A stretch of DNA of 64,000 nucleotides from Nemertoderma westbladi. Lineage: Eukaryota > Xenacoelomorpha > Nemertodermatida > Nemertodermatidae. Below are positions 55,810 to 64,000 of the stretch, piece after piece. The notes beneath the pieces are model-generated. The model did no database searches and had not been told where the DNA came from. It worked only from the letters and a program-made list of their open reading frames with translations. How positions within the stretch are numbered: position 1 is the stretch's first letter; every line of letters starts with the position of its first letter. The stretch is taken from contig JAUCBJ010006819.1 of NCBI GenBank assembly GCA_032718475.1, positions 27,800-91,799 on the forward strand. Direction: 5' to 3'. Both the position numbers and the translations under genes were made by a program.

Positions 55810-58800
55810 GACATCGCATTAAAGAAGAAACTCCGCGCACATGCCGGACATATAACCCGGACAACGGACAAGGCAAGGAAGATGCTAGCCGATTCTGGTA
55901 GTATCGAAAGGGAAGGTTTAGCAGAACTCAGAAGGTGGTATAATTCAGCATGGTTTAAGCAGACAGATGAGTTAGCAGTTCTAGCTAAGAGAGCAGTGGA
56001 GTCCCAGTTGAGTGACATAGCAACGATGGTATACGATAAGGCTCTAGCAACCTTATTGGAGCACTGCGCATTGTCAGAGCCATTCCGACGGGTTAGGACG
56101 GAAAACTGGTTACTATGGGGTTCGCAGGCACAGGCGAATCAGGTGAGTGATGCTGAATTGAGAAAGTTAGTAGAACTAGAAAAGACCCAAGATAAGGAAG
56201 AGCGCAGATACCAAAGCGAAGTCACCAATTGGTTGATGCAGAGTGGAGTGGTCGTGCCGGTTGAGGTGCTGCCGACGACGGAGAATATCCAGCGGAGGTC
56301 ACTCACTCCACCCGAGAATGCATCCAAAAACAGCGGAGATTCGCAGGTAAGTCGTGCATGAGGAAATGTCTTGTGTGCTAGATCCATCGTTTCTCACAAC
56401 TCCGCAGAGGAAAGAAGGCGCCAATTAAATGAACAACAGGCAGGTCTTACGTGCAGCGGAGGCGAGGAAGGAAGCTGAACGGGAAGAGGACCGCAGTCGC
56501 AGAGTTGAAGCGGAACTGCGGGTGTTGGAGGATGTACGCAAGTGCAAGGAACTTGAATGCGAACACGAGGAACGCAAACTTCAGCTCGAACGCGAATGCA
56601 AAGAACATGAACTTCTGTTCCAACATGAACACGAGTGCAAGGAACTCGAACTTAAACTCGAACGTGAATGCAAAGAACGCGAGCGCGAATACGAACGCGA
56701 GAGACGAATGCTACTTGATGAACAAGCGAAATTGAAGGCAGAATCCGCCGTGAGGATTGCAAGGGAAGCAGAACTACGTAAGTTGGACCAATTAGAAAGT
56801 GCGAGGTTGGATCGAACAAGGAAGGCAAATGAAATTGCTGAAAGGGGTATGCAAATGATCGGGGAATGCGGGGCAAGTGTAGATACCGAGTTGCGAAGTT
56901 TATTCACGCAACAGAAGGCCGAACAAGAGGCGAGAGCTCCGATTAAACGAGTCACCACCGACAACAACTCCTATACCTGGTCCGACTATTACAAGTTCTC
57001 AGATCACGAAACCATTTTCTGCATTCCACACACCGGTTTGTATTAGTGCCTCGACTATTGCGCAAGATCCGCGCCATCAAGAGGGCGCTCCACGAGTAAA
57101 CTATCACCGCAACACAGACGAGTTCATAGAAGAAACTCCAAGGAGATGAACATCAGGTGAACCAAACCCGAGGGTTTGGAATACGCCAATGGATCGTCGA
57201 CCCAGTTCAAAGGATAATTTTCGGGTTAAACCAGAGGAAGGATCGTATGAAAGGCAACGTCTTGGCCAAATAGAGCCGACAGCTCAGCGGAACCCTAGCC
57301 AGGAATTCATCACAAGGGAGGAGTTAAGCGCCAATATAGCGCAAGCTATATCTCCGTACATACAACCTATAACGGATATGCTTAGCAACCTACAACTGAG
57401 AGAAGCAGCCCAGCTAAGGACAAATTCTGATCCCAGCAGACAAGAACAAGGTGAAACCCGGTGAAACACCAACCCAAAGGTGAAACGAGTACGCATATCA
57501 GAGGTGACAATACCACAAAGGCCTCAGATAAGAACACCTGTTCCTACGATCCGCAATGCTGATTTCTTGCACTCAGACGAGAGGTTTATAGAAGAGGCTT
57601 GGATTAGAGCTTCAGGTCGAAAACCATTGCGAGATCAGGCAAATAATACTGACTCAAGTGATGGTGAAGAAGATTTGAGGCGTCAGAAATCCTATAACCG
57701 GAAGGGAGGAAAGACTATGGTAGCGCAGGTAAGTATGAACCCTCGAGAAGGGGCCAGACTCGACAACCCTGCAGAGTTGACCAACTTATTAACCTGGAAT
57801 GACGCCACCCTTCAGGACATTGGTAAGTTTGCTGCTAGGCAGGGATTGCCGGTGCAACAACCTCGGAGGTTTATGGGCAACCATAAACACTGGAGGACGT
57901 TTAAGACTTATGTCAATGAGCAGTTAACCAACAGTACCTTTACCCCCTATGAAAAATTCAAATTACTTATTGCAAATGCTCCATCGAGAGCCAATGACCA
58001 TTGCCGACAATTTTGTCAGGAATGAAAATGCATTTGAACTAACAATGAAGACCCTTAGCGACGTCTATGGGAATAAAACCAAAATGGCGCAATTGATAGT
58101 AGAGGATTTGGGCAAGGGTGGAAAAATTACAACCCCACAGGAACTGTTAAACTTAGCCAACGCCATTACAAATGCCCTAGATATTTTAAAAACAGTGAAT
58201 CTACCACACTATGGTGATCACGCTGAGGTTTTAAAGTATATAATAAGACGCTTGAACTTTCGTTATCGGCAAAAATGGCAAAAATTAGAGAACAAATTAG
58301 AAGGTCAAGATAAAGTGTTAACACTCAGACATATACACGATATGATAGCAACTGACACTATCGCAGAGATGAAGTCAAACTTCTCAGAGGAGAATATGAG
58401 AGAAACAAAACCTGCTTTGGGAAGGTCTATGGTAAGTGTCAAATAAGACAGACAGTCTGTGACATTTAATACAGTAGACAAATATAACCAGAGTAACCAT
58501 TCCCCCGCCTTGAGATCGAACTCGCGAGTCTGGTCAGGTGAGAGGTCAGACAGACCTAGTATAAAGCAACAGGATTTGCCAGTTGGATTTGTGGGATACC
58601 AGTTCTGCTTCTTAAAGGAAGTAAGGTCAGATGACCACAAGTTAGAAAATTGTAGGCGCTTCAAAGAACTGAGCTCAGAACAGAGATGGATTCAAGTGCG
58701 GACGTTAGATACCTGTTGGGCATGTCTTGTTCCAGGTCATGTAAGACGCCAGTGCCCGAACAGTGGAAACGGATGTGTAGAATGTGGCAGATTACATCAT

Positions 58801-59120
58801 AAACTGCTACACGCCGATTTCCATACTCCCACAAATCGTTATCTACAGGAAAACTCGGATAAAGGGAGAGGTAAGGTAATAGCTACATCTCTATACTCAC
58901 GTGAGTCCATAGACCCTCCAGATATAGATGTCTCAAGAAGAGATTGTAAAGATCATAATGAAAATGCTAGTGACTCGGAGGAGGAGTTATGTTCTGATAA
59001 CGACCAGTTAGAACACAGTTATTACACAGAAACAGATAGTGATTATACCCCTGAGGATGATATCGAAGAGCGCCATTTTGGTGCTAAAAGTGGGTTTAAC
59101 AACACAGAACGTTCCTAAGT
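55810..59120 (+). pseudogene. BEL/Pao-like Gag relic
   Basis: A chain of plus-strand frames reads as one Gag. 55810-56361: LRAHAGHITRTTDKARKMLA, then YDKALATLLEHCALSEPFRR. 56429-57046: a highly charged coiled coil (ECKEHELLF, ECKERERE). 57189-57464 and 57480-58025: linker, then the capsid-like part (LTNLLTWNDATLQDIGKFAA). 57949-58446: YGNKTKMAQLIVEDLGKGGK, LPHYGDHAEVLKYIIRRLNF. 58459-59118: zinc knuckle CWACLVPGHVRRQC and CVECGRLHHKLLH, then an acidic tail. The breaks are stops at 56361, 57046, 57464 and 58446 and shifts near 57030 and 57990. Donor-like CAGGTAAGT sits at 55792 (GTAAGC), 56346 and 57726. No protease, RT or integrase follows, so it is a Gag-only remnant. The assignment rests on the knuckle and capsid phrases and is probable, not certain. 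Confidence 0.7.
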
Positions 59121-59203
59121 GACATCATTACATATACCTACATAACAGAGGGTCAGGTAGCAAAGTGTCCGAACTTAGATACGTCTCAAGTAGGTGTTGA
59201 GAA

Positions 59204-59450
59204 GCAGCCTAGGGAGTCATTGGAGCGGCCTAGGGAGTCATTTGAGCGCCCTAAGGACTCATTGGAGCGGCCTAAAGGGTCATTGGAGCGGCCTGAAAAG
59301 TCATTGGAGCGGCCTAGAGCTCATTGGAGCGGCCTAATGGGGTCATTGGAGCGGCCTGAAAAGTCATTGGAGTGGCCTAGAGACTCATTGGAGTGGCCTA
59401 AGGACTCATTGGAGCAGCCTAAAGGGTCATTGCAGCGGCCTGAAAAGTGA
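59204..59450. repeat. 21-bp coding repeat, about 11 copies
   Basis: The unit TCATTGGAGCGGCCTAGGGA plus G codes SLERPRE/SLERPKG heptads. One unit near 59315-59345 is out of frame (RAHWSGLMG) and the next returns to frame. It follows the Gag relic closely and may be part of its 3' coding region. Confidence 0.85.
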
Positions 59451-62128
59451 TTGGAATGGCCTATAGACTTCTTGGATCAAGAGACATACGTGACCACAAG
59501 ATCTGGAAGGGTTAGTTGAGGCATAAAGCCACACCTACAGATTGCGCAAGCAGCTCAAGGGTCCAAGTTAGTAAGTAACAGACAAGAAACGTCCACACCA
59601 GTGGGGCCTTCGGTTTACAAATCCGCGGATTTGGATTCAAAGATTCCATCAGTGGGATCGCAATTGTCATCAACATGCATTGAGACAGGAGACTATAACT
59701 TGTCTTCTGCCTCAAAACAAAATTAGTGTCAGTAACGCAAATTCATGCATTCCTCGTATGCAAATACTCGGAAATGCATAGGAGCGGGTTTGTGGTGAAT
59801 TGCGTTTGAAAATTTGTTTGGTGGGTATCAAATAAATTTTTTTTTTTGCATTTGAAAGTTTGTAAGTTAAAAAAAAATATAATTACAGTTGAACCCAAGA
59901 CAAATTCAATCGTAGAATAAACATGTGAACATGTTTATATGAGTATAGTAATTTTGAAAGTCGTGAAAAGTTGGAAGACATGTATCTAAACACCATGGTT
60001 ACGGCTATTATATTTAGGAGTGTAAATTGAATTCAGTAGATTCCAACAGTACAACAACCAAAGGTGCTAAAGGTTAGTAGCACCAGCGGCGTACACAGAC
60101 CCCACTCAGTAGTTCGCAGTGGAGAGAGGTGTTTGATAATCAAACCCGTGGGTTTGGTATAGTCGAGCGCCCCAGCTAATGTCCGTTCTAACTACTGTAT
60201 CCTAGTACAAGTATTGGGGAGTAGTTTGGGCATCAAAAAGTGAGTCGGTCACGGCCAATTTATCTCCAAAGTTTTTGCGCTATGCATGGGAATAGATATA
60301 GAAGGTAGCTTAGGAATGAGACAGGATCTAGGGAGGCAAACCTGAACTGCTGAAAGGCGGGCCAGGTAGCTCGGAAAGTCGATCCCATCTTACTAACTGA
60401 TTGGTCATTTCGCAGATTAACTGACTTACGCATGTTAATCTAGTTGGATATATATATTAGAGGATGGACCGCCAAGGAAGAAGCGGAGCTGCCATTCGCT
60501 TGCTGCGGGTGTGCCTCCGGGAGGAGCCCACAAGGACGAAAGCGATCCGATGAGTAACCCGATGATAACCGTCGATTTTAGCGGAAAGAAACCCCCCAAC
60601 GTCTGTTACACCGATGACTACGACAACGGATCCTTATAGTGAGATTGGAACTCATACTACTCCTGCCTTAGTGGCTGTCAATAGAATCTGCCAGGGGCAG
60701 ATTGGTATATTTGGGTCGAGGCCGTAAGAGGGGAGCGAGCCTGAGAGACCCAGGAGCCAGTCACTAATGCCACATGACGTCAAGGAGCGACAAACTGTAG
60801 ATATATACATCATCGTCGCTCTGATGTATATTGTAGGCAACAAATGTATACCTGACTGGACTCATAATATATATATATATCGATGATTGCGTTTTTTGAT
60901 AAATTAAGTAAAGGTTCCAAAATGAAAGAAATTATTACGTATTTTTATATTTAGTTTGATTATCGGCCTTAAAACACAATAGTATTTAGTTAAACATTTA
61001 GCCTCAAATACGTTTACATTTTAGTTCTTTTGTTATTATTTGTTCTTTATAATTTGAGATGGGAAATGGGGGACATAGTCCTAGCCATGTTCCATTTCAA
61101 CAAGTAAATTGTTAATTTGTAAATAAATCGAAGGAACTATATTTTGTAATTTAATTTGTATTTTGTATGTAATCATAATTATGCAGTAAAAGTGGCAATA
61201 TTTGTACGTATTAGAATTATAGAACCAAGTATATTGATTTATTTGAAAGTAAAATTTTATTTGTTATTCCACACCGCCATATTTCTTCTACAATTGGAGA
61301 AAAACATTAGATGTTTCTCTTGGAGCGGTGTTGCGATATATGCCGTTGTGTACTAAAATGACCCATAGTACAGTATAGAACAGATTAGATAAGGTGTATT
61401 GATGTGCAGCCGTAATTAGATAGGGTAAATAAAATATACAACATTATATTCAACCGATTTTATACAGTATGTAGGCCTACTTACGTAATTTTATAATAAA
61501 ACCTTAGCATATTAATTTACGGTGGCAAACTTTTATAAAACATAAATATGAATTTGCCGTTTCTTGATATTATTTGAATTTGATGTGTATTTGTATTAAT
61601 TTCATTTGTATTTCTCTATAAATCAATGTTGTACTAAATTAACGCCTAAATTGTGCTTTAATAATTGCCAAATTAATATTACGGCAATAGACCTATAAGC
61701 CCACTGAGACAGATTTATTACCATATATGGTAATGGTTTAGGGATTTCGAGAGGCGAAGAGCCATAATCCGGCTCTCTCATTGGTTTAGTTATTTAGGTT
61801 GGTTTAATAGCAGTAGGATTTTGTTCGACCAATGGTTTAGACATTACGTCATTCTTACAGTTTTGTTGTTGTGATTTATTAATTCTTCTTATGATTTTGT
61901 ACTTCCGTTGATTGTAAATGCTGATTTCTGCTGTTACTGTTGCTTGATTTATGACTTTGAATAATGATTACTGCTTGAACTGACTCTTGATTTCTTTAAT
62001 CTTTGCAATGTAGCAAATTCTATAAGGATTTCCCTTCGACTGTCAGACTGTTTTGCTAATGCTTGCACCGATATGGTAATTGCTCACTTTCTGACTTTAG
62101 CATGTTGGGCTAAGGGTACCGGTAGGCG
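59451..62128. other. long region without a recognised gene
   Basis: The first part (to about 60,870) has the higher GC content of a retroelement end. It may be the 3' part or LTR of the Gag relic, but I could not match it to a 5' copy. After 60,900 it is AT-rich with no coding sequence. An (AT)n run lies near 60,870. Confidence 0.4.
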
Positions 62129-62300
62129 TTGAGGGCGCACTGTGGAAGCGATGGAAGGAGAGGTGGAGGATCCAATGTGCGGCAACGTTGGCAGAGGCCG
62201 GTAGTTGCGGTCGGGCGAACCAGAGTGGAAGACCGGGGACCGGTCGTCATTACGTCTGTTAGGGGGCTGGCGAACAAGATTTCGTCTCAGTATTGTAGCA
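62129..62300 (+). mobile_element. possible 5' fragment of a LINE endonuclease ORF
   Basis: A basic, Arg/Gly-rich stretch leads into GPVVITSVRGLANKISS. This resembles the first strand of LINE endonucleases (pattern: hydrophobic run, N/S-V-R-x-L-x-N-K). Nothing further of the domain is readable, so it is at most a short fragment. Confidence 0.3.
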
Positions 62301-62800
62301 CTAGGATTTTAGTGGGTTTAGCTAGGAGAACCGTATTTAGCTTGGGTGACCTTGGCTTATTACACTAGTGCTACGCCAGTGCTACAAACGCCACTAACAC
62401 TGTTAATGTATTGGTGGTTTACTGTTGTAAACACTGCTTTATGTTGTGTTGTTTAGAAAGTGCCTGATTAGATAGGCGCTATTCTCTTGATTGTTTCTAT
62501 TTCTAATTTATGCTTGTTAATTGCTGTTAGGTCAAATAATACAGTATTTAGACTGTTGCTAGTATAACTCAGTAGCGTAATTAATTAGTAATACATATTC
62601 TGGAATACTTAGTAATTAGTATGCAACTCTGTGTATTTGAGACACTGTAATTTACTTTAGCACTTAGAGTAAAATTAAGAATTTGTACGCTGCATAGCGG
62701 AGAATAGTTTGGGTAGATTACGTTTAGAAATACTTTAGGATATTCGATGCTAGGCGGTTATTTGAGAGTAGCGGGTCAGCAGGTTTACAGCGGTAGCTAG

Positions 62801-62855
62801 GGTAGCGCAGTAGTGATATCGCTGAGTTAAATCAGCGCAAGTTCAAATTTTCGAC
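62801..62855 (+). repeat. tRNA-like segment, possible SINE head
   Basis: GGTAGCGCAGTAGTGATATC resembles an A box with D arm. GCTGA-GTTAAA-TCAGC can form an anticodon-like stem with a short loop. CAAGTTCAAATTTTCGAC resembles a decayed B box. There is no acceptor stem, so it is not a working tRNA. Confidence 0.35.
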
Positions 62856-63189
62856 ATTAGGAAATTAATACCCCATCTTTTGCATATTAAAATATTCTCA
62901 CATTCGTCATTGTTCCACCCAGCAAACTGCCTGTAGTTCTCTGTGGAAAGTGAACGCCGAGTGCTAAATCACCCGCACTCATATTAAGTAGCTTAGGAAG
63001 CCAATTCAGATTTATTATTTTGGTTATTTCTGTTTGGCTTATAAATTAGAACGATTAGCTCTCTGTTGGGATTTCGACAGAGAAAGGAGCATGTATGATT
63101 GGCAGAGCCGTACATAGTTTAACACTAATTATTTGCTTCCCTAACGTTCACATTAATTATACCATCACTAGCCTCACCATGATTATTTG

Positions 63190-63660
63190 TTATGTTATAT
63201 TATTTAAATTATTCTGATTATTTTTACCAGGATTATTTATTAAATTATTATTTATCGTAGTACTACTAACATTATTGTTATTTAAATTATTTTGATTATT
63301 TGTCGTACTAACATTAGGATTACTATTATTTGTTAAAACATTATTTCCTGTAAGAAATGTCTCGTTGTTATTAGAGTTATCCACTACGGCTTTATTAATA
63401 TTAACGTTCCCATTAAACGTATTGCCATTACCCCCCCCCCCCCCCCCCCCCCATCCGTCCGGCCACACCAGTTTTGTGTCTGTTGTCCGGTACCTGTAAG
63501 TGGGGTATTAACAAAGGTTTCCATCACCCCTGGTTCCTCATAAATACTTCCCGAACCAGCTTCGCTCTCTGATAAACCAATTTTTGCCAGTTCTAATCGG
63601 CGTTTTTGTCTCTCCTGGTACTGTGTTCGCGCTTTCAGACCTTTGGCAGTTTAATCCGCC
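63190..63660 (-). other. open minus-strand region with poly-Gly and Asn-rich tail
   Basis: From about 63657 the minus strand reads LKARTQYQERQKRRLELAKI, GLSESEAGSGSIYEEPGVME, then TGTGQQTQNWCGRTD. It enters the 22-base G run (63452-63431) as poly-Gly. After that run a frame of mostly Asn and Thr (NNNNVSSTTINNN) goes to 63190. The G run length sets the frame, so the two parts may or may not be joined. ACAG|GTACCG just before the run could be a splice donor. Not recognised as any family. Confidence 0.3.
63431..63452. repeat. 22-base C run
   Basis: An uninterrupted run of C. One of eight or more long G/C homopolymers in the window. Confidence 0.9.
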
Positions 63661-64000
63661 AAATTAAGATGTCTTCTAGATATTAAATCGCTTTTTAGCC
63701 TATGACAAGTATTTGATTCACTACACTAGTCGAAACCAATCTGTGCGCGATCATTCACCCGCTGGATATTCCCGGGAGATTGGGTTCGACGGTTTAATTT
63801 TATTGCTATGTAAGCCTAATGTATTATTCGACTGACAGTATTATATAATCTCTGACAATATTATTCACCTTAGGGAATATTAACAGTTCCTTTAGGACGT
63901 GGCGCTTTATTTATATAAACAGAGTTATGACTTAAACTACTCACAACGATATGGCTTAATTATAATTCACATATATGGCGCATTCTTTAGGAAATGCTTC
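63661..64000. other. AT-rich end of window, nothing recognised
   Basis: No coding frame, tandem repeat or inverted repeat was recognised here. Confidence 0.4.

Overview
The window reads as nuclear DNA from a metazoan, most likely a marine invertebrate. It is AT-rich with spliced genes. Four or five animal genes are scattered through about 64 kb that is otherwise transposable elements and tandem repeats. I cannot name the species. The 8-bp palindromes TAGGCCTA and TACCGGTA recur far more often than base composition predicts, which may be a lineage signature. No bacterial, organellar or viral gene organisation is seen.

Host genes in order: an intronless lebercilin (LCA5)-like coiled-coil ciliary gene (2365-4308, +); a troponin C/calmodulin-type EF-hand gene with a TATA box, a non-coding first exon and three coding exons (29390-32023, +); a convergent POLDIP2 gene with two coding exons (35823-32821, -); a small PLAC8-family gene (49186-48872, -); and, less surely, exons of a multi-pass membrane protein around 41.5-43.3 kb (+).

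DNA transposons: a complete piggyBac element (10635-14631) with TTAA ends, terminal inverted repeats, one spliced transposase gene and all three catalytic Asp codons. A second, different piggyBac-type transposase (19650-17368, -) is interrupted only by one in-frame TGA. Between them is a 1,200-bp foldback element with about 500-bp inverted arms and a perfect 9-bp target duplication (15389-16588). Smaller inverted-repeat elements lie at 5402-5951, 6922-7054, 16959-17021 and 45565-47170.

Retroelements: a GC-rich reverse transcriptase reading frame (29060-22888, -) whose N-terminal half is about 115 decapeptide repeats coded by a 30-bp minisatellite, broken by one 29-bp unit; a 5'-truncated LINE with a 12-bp target duplication and (TAG)n tail (49795-52192, +), plus three older fragments of the same family; a second LINE family (54115-52735, -); and a decayed BEL/Pao-like Gag (55810-59120, +).

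Tandem repeats: 35 bp x about 123 (36925-41232), 30 bp x about 115 (25457-28893), 47 bp x about 24 (41963-43090), 15 bp x 20 (34636-34935), 32 bp x about 12 (36226-36632), 21 bp x about 11 (59204-59450), and several runs of 13-24 G or C. The genes do not form an operon or a single pathway. The most unusual features are the coding minisatellite fused to a reverse transcriptase, the satellite starting exactly at a LINE 3' end, and the cluster of piggyBac and foldback elements.
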